Shown here piece by piece: positions 37,887-45,343 of a DNA stretch of 64,000 nt (positions within the stretch are counted from its first letter, which is position 1; every line of letters begins with the position of its first letter). Source of the DNA: Flavobacteriaceae bacterium GF1 (GTDB taxonomy: Bacteria > Bacteroidota > Bacteroidia > Flavobacteriales > Flavobacteriaceae); assembly GCA_009797885.1 (NCBI GenBank), contig WNKP01000010.1, positions 1 through 64,000 of the forward strand. The letters are read 5' to 3'. The notes beneath the pieces are model-generated. The model saw nothing but the letters and a program-made list of their open reading frames with translations. It ran no database searches and had not been told where the DNA came from. Position numbers and translations under genes: made by a program.

Positions 37887-38414
37887 TTAAAATTCATATT
37901 GTAAGCAGATGTTCCCGGAATAGGTATTTACCAAAGCATTCAAATTCACATTGGAATTTATTCCAATTCCAAAATGCCTTCCCGTATAAAAAATCAATTT
38001 TGCCCTTATGGGAACGCCAATGGTCGATTCCTTGTTCGAAACAAAATCCGTTACATTGCTTTTATAGGAATACCTAAAATGTCCCAGTCCTACATGCCAT
38101 TCCAATTTTATCCAGGGATTTAAATTTATTGGTCTTCCATAGGTTAAATTTAATTCCGTATACTTTTCTTCTGCATCAACCAAGTCCAATTCCGAACCAT
38201 CACTCAAATAGAGCGAAAAAACATGTTTGTCCAGCATCATGGACAAATCCAAACTTACCGCAAATCCCCCTATGGAGGTTTCTGATGATGACCCCATAAA
38301 ACCCGCACCAATACTCAAAGACTTCAGCTTTAATTCGCGGTCCTGCGCAAAAAGGGGCGTCAAGCTTGAACAAATCAATAGTAGGGTTATCACGTTTGAA
38401 GCCCGCTTGTTCAT
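37887..38414 (-). CDS. Secreted, probably outer-membrane beta-barrel protein of unknown function
   Basis: This is a 175-residue protein with a signal peptide (about 1-23, SSLTPLFAQD). The mature part alternates polar and hydrophobic residues (LSIGAGFMGSS, FAVSLDLSMML, YTELNLTYGRPI, IKLEWHVGLGHFRYSY, IRAKLIFYTGRHFGIGINSNVN) and ends in ICLQYEF, a C-terminal Phe typical of small outer-membrane barrels. No family recognised. A weak dual-box promoter candidate lies about 250 bp upstream (38661-38728). Confidence 0.72.
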   Translation of the reverse strand: MNKRASNVITLLLICSSLTPLFAQDRELKLKSLSIGAGFMGSSSETSIGGFAVSLDLSMMLDKHVFSLYLSDGSELDLVDAEEKYTELNLTYGRPINLNPWIKLEWHVGLGHFRYSYKSNVTDFVSNKESTIGVPIRAKLIFYTGRHFGIGINSNVNLNALVNTYSGNICLQYEF

Positions 38415-38660
38415 AGTTTTCGATTATCGTTCGGGGTTATGGAAGTAAAACGCATGTCAAATAATTTAGTAATCATGCCACCGATAAGGCCCATCATCTT
38501 TTTTTGAATTTGTAACAGTTCCAATCATGAAGCTGTTCCTCCCCAAGGAACTATAGGGAGCGGAAGGTCCATTTATGCCATTGCATTCTAGGGTCAATTT
38601 TTCTTTCTTTTTAGAACCCTACCTGACCATTGGCCTTAATCACTCAAAGATTTGGCTCCC

Positions 38661-38728
38661 TAAACATGGGCAAATCCAGGGCCAGAAAAAACAGAACTGT
38701 AATAAATGGACGCAGGGGGTAATAAGTG
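38661..38728 (-). promoter_or_regulatory. Degenerate dual-box promoter before the 37887 gene
   Basis: On the minus strand: CACTTAT (38728-38722), N13, CATTTAT (38708-38702), N9, GTTT (38692-38689), N20, CATGTTTA (38668-38661). Both boxes match at 6-7 of 7 positions and all spacers equal the strong copies, but the core promoter elements are poor. Confidence 0.4.
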
Positions 38729-39068
38729 GGGAATCTTGGGCCTTTCATCCCCATTGGCCTGGCTATTTGAATTCTTTTTGCCCGATGTATCACGTTAATG
38801 ACCCACGCGTAAATGGTTATCCCCTGGGAACTTGGTGGGAAGTCCAATACCAAAGATTGATCGGCATTGGAAAGGTTTGGTAGGTGCTTGCAAGATATGA
38901 ACCGCTTCAAGGACGTCCCAAACGCAGTTGAGGTGGGACAATCAAGGCCCTTACTTTTGATTTTATCGCGTTTGATTTTGGTAGATTGTGTATTGTATTC
39001 TTTTCATAGTTCCGGTCTGGTAACGTTCTTTTCCCCAAAGGGATTTTCACCGATTGGCGACAACCCCA

Positions 39069-39136
39069 CACTTATCTTTTCAATGCAACACTTATGCATC
39101 CCTTTTTGCTCCCTTTCCAACCGTTAATTAGTTTCA
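39069..39136 (+). promoter_or_regulatory. Dual CACTTAT-box promoter of stand-alone RNA 1
   Basis: CACTTAT (39069-39075), N13, CACTTAT (39089-39095), N9, TTTG (39105-39108), N20, TAGTTTCA (39129-39136). Confidence 0.72.
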
Positions 39137-39142
39137 CGTTTT

Positions 39143-39282
39143 CAAATTCTTCGGACTGCCTGTCCAATTCAAGTTCATCGTACCAAGGCAATCTGAGGTT
39201 CCTTTTATTAAGGATTTGAATTAGGTGTTTACGGGGGAGGATTCATTTTTTTTACAGGAATGGTTAGAATCCTCCCCATTTT
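39143..39282 (+). ncRNA. Candidate stand-alone structured small RNA 1
   Basis: No reading frame of note. P1 pairs TTCAAATTCTT with AAGGATTTGAA (11 pairs, one G-T). P2 is CCTT-ttatt-AAGG just before the 3' arm of P1. P3 pairs GGGGAGGATTC (39234-39244) with GAATCCTCCCC (39267-39277), followed by ATTTT. Order and geometry match the other family members while the P1 sequence differs. The nearby 38729-39068 stretch shows no gene. Confidence 0.55.
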
Positions 39283-39314
39283 AAAGGACTTTCCAAGAAT
39301 ATAAAATTACCACA

Positions 39315-39382
39315 CACTTATTGCCCAGAAAACACACTTGTGCATTGCTTTTTGTTACCCTTCTGGCCTTTGCATAATTTTC
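39315..39382 (+). promoter_or_regulatory. Dual CACTTAT-box promoter of stand-alone RNA 2
   Basis: CACTTAT (39315-39321), N13, CACTTGT (39335-39341), N9, TTTG (39351-39354), N20, TAATTTTC (39375-39382). Confidence 0.72.
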
Positions 39383-39387
39383 GGATT

Positions 39388-39516
39388 ATTCAGGCCAAGG
39401 GCACCTATTTAATTTAAAATTACAAGTAACAAGGGCTGTTGGGTCCCTTGGCTGAATTAAGGTTATAATTTGGTTGGGAGGATTCTCTTTTAGCGATTAC
39501 TGGAATCCTCCTTTTT
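39388..39516 (+). ncRNA. Candidate stand-alone structured small RNA 2
   Basis: P1 pairs CAG-CCAAGGG (39391-39401) with CCCTTGG-CTG (39445-39454), one bulge. P2 is AACA-agggc-TGTT. P3 pairs GGAGGATTC (39477-39485) with GAATCCTCC (39503-39511) and is followed by five T, a standard intrinsic terminator. About 130 nt from predicted start to terminator. No gene was seen in 39517-39833. Confidence 0.6.
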
Positions 39517-39833
39517 CCAACGTTTTCTGTCCCGAACTACTTTACACTTATATGCTCAACGGCCCATTTGTTCTTTTCAATGGTCCATTTATGAAGCAGT
39601 CTTTGTAGCTCTTCCGACCCTGATGTATTTTTAGGCTGTCCCGTTTCTGGGTTAGTACATCTTTAACATAGCGCATGATTTTGTATCACAGATTGGGATT
39701 ACTTGGTTTGACCGGTTTTTCGTTTAGGGGGAATCGCATGATATCGTTCTGCCATTGTCCCTGATTGTGCTTTTTAAAGGATTGACCATCAGTACTGGTT
39801 TTTAGTTAAACGTAGTTTGTTCTTAACATTTTA

Positions 39834-40178
39834 ATGCTTATGAAATACCCTTTTTTAATTATCATATTATTTTTTTCCTTGGCATGTTATTCGCAACAAT
39901 GGCCTTTTGGACAGGAAATCAATGCAGAATATTCTTATGGTGTTCCGGATGGACAAGAGTTTGCCGAACAATACGGGACGTATGGGGTACCACAGGTACA
40001 ACTGAATTGTACAGATAGTATCCCTTTTGCCATTAACGCTTGTGGATTGCAGGGAAAGTGGAACAAACCTGCAAAGGCAGCACCGCTGTGTACCACATTC
40101 TATAGGAAACATTTTTTAGGATTATATGCATATGTAGGCTGTAAAGCCATGGACAAAAAGAAGAATTCAGTCAACTGA
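39834..40178 (+). CDS. Small secreted protein of unknown function
   Basis: This is a 114-residue protein (or 112 from the ATG at 39840) with a hydrophobic signal sequence KYPFLIIILFFSLACYSQ. Either Ser-Gln is a signal-peptidase site or the Cys of SLAC is a lipoprotein site. The mature part has three further cysteines, but no family is recognised. Coding status rests on the credible export signal and a position between RNA cassettes on the same strand; the basic tail KKKNSVN is ordinary. Confidence 0.5.
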   Translation: MLMKYPFLIIILFFSLACYSQQWPFGQEINAEYSYGVPDGQEFAEQYGTYGVPQVQLNCTDSIPFAINACGLQGKWNKPAKAAPLCTTFYRKHFLGLYAYVGCKAMDKKKNSVN

Positions 40179-40300
40179 TCCGCTGCTTGTACCATTGCAA
40201 TGACATTTAATGAAACCCTCCCAAAATGACGTATAAAATCAAGGTTGGACGGAATGGATTTGCAAACGATAGCCCAGGATTTAATCAACAACAGTGAACA

Positions 40301-40510
40301 ATGTTAAATAAAGATTTCTGTTCGGACGGCTACTCCAGCATTCTCGAAAATTTGAGGGACAATGAATACTTGATCCAAGAAGATGTTGACGTGCTCATCA
40401 AAGACGCTTTCGAGAAAAAAACAATTGTTTTGACAAATATTAGTGAGGAAAAAGCCGAAATAGTTCGAAGGGCCCTTTTAGAAAACAGTAAACGAAGAAA
40501 GTTCGAATAA
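40301..40510 (+). CDS. Small acidic/helical protein of unknown function
   Basis: This is a 69-residue frame from ATG 40301. The sequence is strongly helix-forming (ILENLRDNEYLIQEDVDVLIKDAF, EEKAEIVRRALLENSKRRKFE) with amphipathic spacing and a basic end, which suggests a real small protein rather than chance. No family recognised. It lies between the secreted protein at 39834 and the queE-like gene at 40735. Confidence 0.45.
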   Translation: MLNKDFCSDGYSSILENLRDNEYLIQEDVDVLIKDAFEKKTIVLTNISEEKAEIVRRALLENSKRRKFE

Positions 40511-40734
40511 CGAACTACCGTTTTGAAGAAAACTGCAGTAAACAGTGACACCAATATGATGGCCACGTTCTTGCTTACCCCAAATAGGGTTGACGAGGGG
40601 AGCAAAAAGCGGGGACCAGTGGACCGTGCTTTCCCAATAAACAGATTTTTAACCCTGCGGTTTGGGACCGTTTTCGTCTTGCAAAACAAAGTGACGCTAC
40701 CGAGGAAAGGTTTCCCATACCAAAGCCCTTATAA

Positions 40735-41487
40735 GTGAAGATTTCCAACAACAATGGCGTACCGGAAATATTCCATTCCCTGCAGGGAGAGGGAAAATCG
40801 ATCGGTAGGCCCTCCATATTCATTAGAACCAGTTTGTGTAATCTTCATTGTATTTGGTGTGATACCGATTACACCTGGAATTGGAAAAGCACCGATTTCA
40901 AACATAAAAATGACCGCAAGGAGGGATATTCAAAGTTCAGCAAAGAAGATCAAATTATAGAATTGGATACTTCGGAAATTGTTTCCATTGTTCTAGGGTT
41001 CGACTGCAGCAGCATTGTCCTGACCGGTGGAGAACCTTTGATCCAGCAATTTGGACTCGTAAAAGTGATGAAGGTGTTGAGGGAGAAGCCAATGGATTAT
41101 CATTTTGAAGTGGAAACAAACGGGACAATCATGCCCACTAGGGAAGTTGACGCATTGATCGATCAATACAACGTTTCCCCAAAACTTAAAAACTCGGGTA
41201 TCCCGGAATCCCTAAGAATTAAACCGGAGCCACTGGGTTTTTTTAGTAAAAGCCATAAGGCAAACTTTAAGTTTGTGGTCTCCGACAAGGGCGATATTGA
41301 AGAAATCCTAACACTCATGGCCATCTATGGAATCGATCCGAATCGCATCTATTTGATGTCCGAAGGAACATCCATGGATGAACTGTCAGAAAAAAACAAT
41401 TGGCTTGTGGACATATGTAAAAAGTACAATTTTCATTTTACCCATAGGCTCCATATTTTTATTTGGGGGTCAAAAAGGGGAATATGA
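40735..41487 (+). CDS. queE: 7-carboxy-7-deazaguanine synthase (QueE), radical SAM
   Basis: This is a 250-residue protein from a GTG start. The N-terminus EIFHSLQGEGKSIGRPSIFIRT is the QueE hallmark. The iron-sulfur motif CNLHCIWC (Cys35, Cys39, Cys42; CX3CX2C) is followed by DTDYTW. VLTGGEPL (about 101-108) binds SAM, and FEVETNG and NVSPKLKNSG are typical of the family. QueE forms the 7-deazaguanine core from 6-carboxytetrahydropterin on the way to preQ0 and queuosine, or to 7-deazaguanine-modified DNA. No queC, queD, queF or folE is in the window, so it stands alone here among RNA cassettes. The full partner set must be elsewhere, or the enzyme serves another pathway. Confidence 0.88.
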   Translation: MKISNNNGVPEIFHSLQGEGKSIGRPSIFIRTSLCNLHCIWCDTDYTWNWKSTDFKHKNDRKEGYSKFSKEDQIIELDTSEIVSIVLGFDCSSIVLTGGEPLIQQFGLVKVMKVLREKPMDYHFEVETNGTIMPTREVDALIDQYNVSPKLKNSGIPESLRIKPEPLGFFSKSHKANFKFVVSDKGDIEEILTLMAIYGIDPNRIYLMSEGTSMDELSEKNNWLVDICKKYNFHFTHRLHIFIWGSKRGI

Positions 41488-41685
41488 AGTCATGGAGGTA
41501 CTTATGGGATTATCACTTCATATTTGGACCTATTGAACCAAGTTCCTTAAAGCCGCTTTCCAATCTATTGACTTAGTACCGTTTTTGGAAGTTCTACCTA
41601 TGTTACTTTTTCTAAAGTAATGGCCGCGATTTCATTTTATAGTAGCACATCCTTCTAATGACTTTTTCTATACATAATTATGCTA

Positions 41686-41753
41686 CACTTATTTTTTCTA
41701 TAAACCACTTATGCATTCGTTTTTGCCCATCCTTTAATTCCCATTTAGTTTTG
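41686..41753 (+). promoter_or_regulatory. Dual CACTTAT-box promoter of stand-alone RNA 3
   Basis: CACTTAT (41686-41692), N13, CACTTAT (41706-41712), N9, TTTG (41722-41725), N20, TAGTTTTG (41746-41753). This is the best consensus match in the window. Confidence 0.78.
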
Positions 41754-41758
41754 GGCCA

Positions 41759-41925
41759 TACAGCTTAGGGAATACCATATTCTATTTAAGTTTAGTGTTT
41801 CATATTAGTTTAAGATGGTTCTACAATCTCAGATTGAAATCCCTAAGCTGGTGCTATGGTTGGTTTTAGGTTAGAGGAGGGTCCATGCACTATGGAAAGA
41901 CCAATGGTGCATGGACCCTCCTCTT
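41759..41925 (+). ncRNA. Candidate stand-alone structured small RNA 3
   Basis: P1 is a perfect 11-bp stem, CAGCTTAGGGA (41761-41771) with TCCCTAAGCTG (41840-41850). P2 is CAATC-tca-GATTG (41824-41836), three bases before the 3' arm. P3 is a perfect 17-bp stem, 41874-41890 (starts GAGGAGGGTCC) with 41907-41923. Only TTCCT follows, so termination by a T-run is not clear. No reading frame of note. Confidence 0.65.
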
Positions 41926-41957
41926 CCTAAGATCTGCTTTCCATAGGAAATTACTCA

Positions 41958-42025
41958 CACTTATCTTTTTAACAAACCGCTTATGCATCGGCCTTTGCCT
42001 CTCTCCTTACCCTTGTATAGTTTCG
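41958..42025 (+). promoter_or_regulatory. Dual CACTTAT-box promoter of XRE paralogue C
   Basis: CACTTAT (41958-41964), N13, CGCTTAT (41978-41984), N9, TTTG (41994-41997), N20, TAGTTTCG (42018-42025). Confidence 0.74.
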
Positions 42026-42030
42026 GGTTA

Positions 42031-42161
42031 TTGGTTTAGGGTCAGTATTTCTTAGCTTAGAATGATTCTGTTCCCACTTAGTGGGTTCCCTAAGCCGGTA
42101 TGATTTTGACATATGGGAGAATCCCGGTATCACGGAATATTCCAGTATGCCGGATTCTTCC
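42031..42161 (+). ncRNA. Structured leader RNA of XRE paralogue C
   Basis: P1 pairs GGTTTAGGG (42033-42041) with CCCTAAGCC (42088-42096), one wobble. P2 is CCCAC-tta-GTGGG (42073-42085), in the same place as P2 of RNA 3 but with every pair changed, a compensatory difference. P3 pairs 42115-42127 (GGGAGAATCC..) with 42150-42161 (..GGATTCTTCC), without a T-run, 29 bases before the XRE start. Confidence 0.6.
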
Positions 42162-42190
42162 TGCCAAAATCCAAACTATTGATCTCTGAT

Positions 42191-42595
42191 ATGAAAGAAT
42201 GCCCAAATATTATAGGCCAACGGGTCAGGCGACTACGTACCGAGGTATACATCAAAACCCAGGAAGAGTTTGTCGAAATGATCAATGGATATCTAAGCGG
42301 TAAGCAGCTCTTGGAGGATGTAGGGAAATTCACCCAAAACACAATGGCCAGGCTGGAGACACTGGATGGCATCACTTCAAAAAAACTGTACCACTTTTTA
42401 AACTTTTTGTACGATACCAAACGGATCAATCCAGCCTGGGTCATACTAGAGCACAACGAGTCCCTCACACCATATCTGAAGCCCCCTTTGGGGAATATCA
42501 ATCCTTTTGACCTGCAAGCGGATATCAAGGAGTACCAGCGTCAAATAGACGAGTGCGTAGAGACTTTTATGCACTTTATGGGACTTAAGCTATAG
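42191..42595 (+). CDS. Small XRE-type helix-turn-helix regulator, paralogue C
   Basis: This is a 134-residue protein from ATG 42191. An in-frame ATG at 42113 lies at the edge of the P3 hairpin of the leader, and the family alignment begins at MKECPNIIGQRVRRLRTEV. It contains KTQEEFVEMINGYL, GKFTQNTMARLETLDGITSKKLYHFLNFLYDTKRINPAWVILE and the C-terminal helix EYQRQIDECVETFMHFMG. It is clearly paralogous to 6684-7088 (closest) and 3438-3782. A DNA-binding role is inferred from the XRE/INPxW pattern. It sits between RNA cassettes 3 and 4 on the same strand. It may control the cassettes or be controlled by the dual-box factor. Confidence 0.75.
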   Translation: MKECPNIIGQRVRRLRTEVYIKTQEEFVEMINGYLSGKQLLEDVGKFTQNTMARLETLDGITSKKLYHFLNFLYDTKRINPAWVILEHNESLTPYLKPPLGNINPFDLQADIKEYQRQIDECVETFMHFMGLKL

Positions 42596-42657
42596 CGGGT
42601 CACACCCCTCTTGTGTAATGATTGGTACACGGCCGTCCCTTTTTACTAATTATTTCC

Positions 42658-42725
42658 CACTTATCTTTTCACCGACCCGCCTATGCAACTGCCCTTGTCC
42701 CTCTTACCATCCTGGTGTAATTTTG
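42658..42725 (+). promoter_or_regulatory. Dual CACTTAT-box promoter of stand-alone RNA 4
   Basis: CACTTAT (42658-42664), N13, CGCCTAT (42678-42684), N9, CTTG (42694-42697), N20, TAATTTTG (42718-42725). Confidence 0.72.
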
Positions 42726-42730
42726 GGTTG

Positions 42731-42869
42731 TCCAGTAAGGGCTATCATGCTTTCAGCGTTTACTATGACTCTGTTGTCAAAGATTGGGGTTTCCTGGCTG
42801 GGCAGATTTTTCCATTTAGGGGAGGATTACGGTTTCGTTCTGCATTCGTACCGGATTCTCCCCTTTTTT
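42731..42869 (+). ncRNA. Candidate stand-alone structured small RNA 4
   Basis: Close in sequence to the leader of XRE paralogue B: both have CTGTT.., AGATTGGG.TTTC.TGGCTGG and a GGGGAGGA hairpin. P1 pairs CCAGT.AGGG with TTTCCTGGCTGG (one mismatch). P3 pairs 42819-42833 (GGGGAGGATTACGGT) with 42850-42863 (ACCGGATTCTCCCC) and is followed by six T. It ends about 120 bp before the convergent cyclase gene. Confidence 0.62.
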
Positions 42870-42987
42870 AAGGATTCCCCAGCAAAAAATCAACTTGTCC
42901 ACGCTTTTCTTCACGGAAAACCCAAAAACCACGGCACAAATGGGGAGGGCAGTTTAAAACAGCTGTACGTCTTTATCAGGAAATGCG

Positions 42988-43809
42988 TTATTTGACCAAC
43001 GCCACTATCCTTAAGGGTGCCCCTGTCCCCCCTTTAATTTTCATGGGAAGTGCTATTATTTCAAATCCCCGACTTGGCAACTTATCGAGATTTGTTAAAT
43101 TCTCGAAGGCTGGAATGTTTTGGGAAAGTAAAGTAACATGACTTTCAAAAAACTCGGACTGACCGTAGTCTATGCTTGGTGTATCAATTCCAATCGCATG
43201 TATGTTTCGTTGTTCAACGATCCATTTGGCCGCCTCTGGTGAAAGCCCTGGAAAATGCAGTTCTTTAATTGCCAATATTCCGCGTGCCGCAGTTCCCATA
43301 TACCTGATTCTATCTGGGTAATATCGAGCAAAGCCTGTTTGCAATAAAACAATGCTGCCTTCTGGAATCTTAGTTTTTTCCCTTGCTTCCCATTCCATTA
43401 AATCGTTTATACTTATTAAATAATCAGGATTGTCCAGTGCTTTTGACGAAATATCGATTTTTATTGCTGGCCCAACCAACTTAGTGAGCGGTATTTCATC
43501 AACTGTTTGACCTTTTTCCGCAAAATGAATGGGCGCATCAATATGTGTCCCCCCATGTTCGGCAGTACTAAAATTATTGGCGGAATAATAATACCCTTTG
43601 TCCGTGAACCCACTAAAAACGGTATCCAATTGAAACAATCTTGCCGTAACCCAATACACCGTCTCATGGGAATAGGTGTGGGATAAATCAACTAATTTGC
43701 CCCCTAATACATTTTCATTTGAAGAACCATTGATTTCCTTTGAAGGATTTTGTTCTCCAATGCATGAAAAAAATAACAATAGTAGAATGGAAAGTAGTGG
43801 TTTGTTCAT
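42988..43809 (-). CDS. Cyclase-family lipoprotein (kynurenine-formamidase-like metal hydrolase)
   Basis: This is a 273-residue protein with an N-terminal hydrophobic stretch ending FFSC (Cys16), a likely lipoprotein site. The PF04199 (cyclase) fold shows LVDLSHTYSHETVYW near residue 38, the metal-binding HGGTHIDAPIHF (about 84-95; H-G-G-T-H-x-D), GSIVLLQTGFARYY, and IDTPSIDYGQSEFFESH (about 197-213, second metal/catalytic His region). FEIIALPMKIKGGTGAPLRIVAL closes the fold. Family members hydrolyse amides such as N-formylkynurenine, or cyclise polyketides; the substrate here is unknown. Export as a lipoprotein suggests periplasmic action. It is probably a single-gene unit. Confidence 0.85.
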   Translation of the reverse strand: MNKPLLSILLLLFFSCIGEQNPSKEINGSSNENVLGGKLVDLSHTYSHETVYWVTARLFQLDTVFSGFTDKGYYYSANNFSTAEHGGTHIDAPIHFAEKGQTVDEIPLTKLVGPAIKIDISSKALDNPDYLISINDLMEWEAREKTKIPEGSIVLLQTGFARYYPDRIRYMGTAARGILAIKELHFPGLSPEAAKWIVEQRNIHAIGIDTPSIDYGQSEFFESHVTLLSQNIPAFENLTNLDKLPSRGFEIIALPMKIKGGTGAPLRIVALVK

Positions 43810-44276
43810 TTCTAAAAAATTATAACACGCCTATTGGCGTAGTTGCCTTTCTTTATTTTAGGCTATCCATTTGTTCCTAAACTTTAATTCCTTAGCCGTA
43901 TCATTGGCGCTATGGAACCCATGGCCAGGTACCAATCCAACTTAAATGATAGCGATAATGAATACTATCTAAAATAGGCCAAATTTTTTTTTCAAACGTG
44001 TGACGTCCTTCAGGTTCAATAGTTTTGGGTAAAATGGTCACACACCTACCTTCCCCGGGTGTTAAAACAACTACTGTTTCCATTGAAAAACCACCAAAGT
44101 CATGTCTTGACTTTTGGTGTACTCCCCTTAAATGCAATTGCAACCGAAGTAAGAACCCATAGGTAAGAAAACTTTCCCCTAATACTCTTGAAATTCAACT
44201 TTTTTATCGTGGACAGAGGATTCTTTTAAATGAAGAAAAAAATCGGCAATGGATGGTGCCCAAAACCAATAGCTAT

Positions 44277-44711
44277 TTATCGATGCCAAACCTTACCTTC
44301 TTTTTCACGGTCCTTCCGAAACCTGAGTATGTGTGTTTCAATTTGGTAAAAAAGCTCTGTTTTTGGAAGATCGATATCCAACATAACAATTTCCGGGAAA
44401 TTGTGTTGCAACCACTTTACTTCAACTGGATCTGTACAGAGGATAAGATTAATTTCCCTATTCAAAAAAGGTAGCAGTTCATAAAGCCTGTCTTTCCCAT
44501 ATATGAAGAGGACAGCTATGGCAACATTATTGGAAACCAAGTAATCCCCTATATTCTCGATTTTGGAAATTTCATGAATTACAAAGTCATAATCATATGC
44601 CTCTTTGGACTTAAGCATTTTTTTTCCGTAGACCCCATGTGCTTTGAGTCCATCATAAAAAAGGACGGTTCCCTTTTTTTTCAGCTTGGTCGAAATCATA
44701 GGCTTAAACAT
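44277..44711 (-). CDS. Hypothetical protein, receiver-like alpha/beta fold, near the polysaccharide genes
   Basis: This is a 144-residue soluble protein. Alternating strands and helices (KGTVLFYDG, YDYDFVIHEIS, NVAIAVLFIYG, INLILCTDPVEVKWLQ, EIVMLDIDLP) suggest an alpha/beta fold such as a degenerate response-regulator receiver. No clean acidic pocket plus Lys set is visible, so I do not assign it. It is transcribed in the same direction as the exopolysaccharide genes but lies beyond their terminator (45108-45134). A promoter candidate with one good CACTTAT box lies upstream. The 43810-44276 stretch before it holds only one doubtful frame. Confidence 0.55.
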   Translation of the reverse strand: MFKPMISTKLKKKGTVLFYDGLKAHGVYGKKMLKSKEAYDYDFVIHEISKIENIGDYLVSNNVAIAVLFIYGKDRLYELLPFLNREINLILCTDPVEVKWLQHNFPEIVMLDIDLPKTELFYQIETHILRFRKDREKEGKVWHR

Positions 44712-44857
44712 TTAACGCAGTATTGAAAACCAAAAATCCTACCCATCATTGTTCATAAAAAACCTCCTCAAAACAAAAACGGCGACCCCCAGAAAAAACA
44801 TTAATGACAAAACCAATTCAAACTCAACCATAACGCAACTATTTCTAAAGCTTATAC

Positions 44858-44905
44858 TAAAGATATTTCCAGGCCACAAGAACTCTAAACCCCATGTAAT
44901 AAGTG
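44858..44905 (-). promoter_or_regulatory. Promoter candidate of the 44277 gene with a single CACTTAT box
   Basis: On the minus strand: CACTTAT (44905-44899), N9, TTTA (44889-44886), N20, TATCTTTA (44865-44858). Spacing is as in the strong copies; the distal box is not recognisable. Confidence 0.4.
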
Positions 44906-44959
44906 GTCTTATTTAAGAACCTTCGGTATAAATAAGGGATTGATTATTGGCATTCTTAG

Positions 44960-44987
44960 TACGTTCCCTATTTGGAGAGGGAACGTA
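44960..44987. repeat. Perfect inverted repeat in the 44.7-45.3 kb intergenic region
   Basis: TACGTTCCCT (44960-44969) pairs with AGGGAACGTA (44978-44987), an 8-base spacer between. It could be an operator or a hairpin. No T-run follows. Confidence 0.5.
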
Positions 44988-45107
44988 AGCATGAAAAATA
45001 TCCAATCGGAAAATGTACCCGTAATCAGGTTCCTTATTCCAAAGATTTAGGGGAATATTCCTTTTGGGGATGATACCATCATTGTTGGATTCCTTTCAAA
45101 AACAAAA

Positions 45108-45134
45108 AAAGACCAGGCAATAAACCTGGTCTTT
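45108..45134 (-). terminator. Intrinsic terminator of the exopolysaccharide genes
   Basis: The stem AAAGACCAGG / CCTGGTCTTT has a 7-base loop. On the minus strand a T-rich run follows, about 210 bases after the stop of the Wzc-type kinase gene. Confidence 0.8.
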
Positions 45135-45343
45135 CCAACCCATATAACACAACCCCACGTCGTGAAAAAGGTATTATACCTCGATACAGTCCAAAGTAGC
45201 GACAAAAAAACCAGAAAATAAATTCATAAGTAATAACTGGTCAGCATCAGGATTTAATCGATTTAAAGATGGATACAATCGATTCTTTACAGAAAGAAAA
45301 CCAGCCTGCTGGAATTGCAATTTCAAGGAGAGTATGGGAATAG

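Noticed and set aside
39069-42869. Integron-like attC cassettes as explanation of the repeated elements
   Set aside because: The elements carry promoter-type signals with fixed spacing and P1/P2/P3 folds; no attC core sites (GTTRRRY) or integrase gene were seen.
43910-44143. Minus-strand frame of 77 codons between the cyclase and the 44277 gene
   Set aside because: Mixed composition, no recognisable domain or start signal; possibly a fragment, but not supportable.
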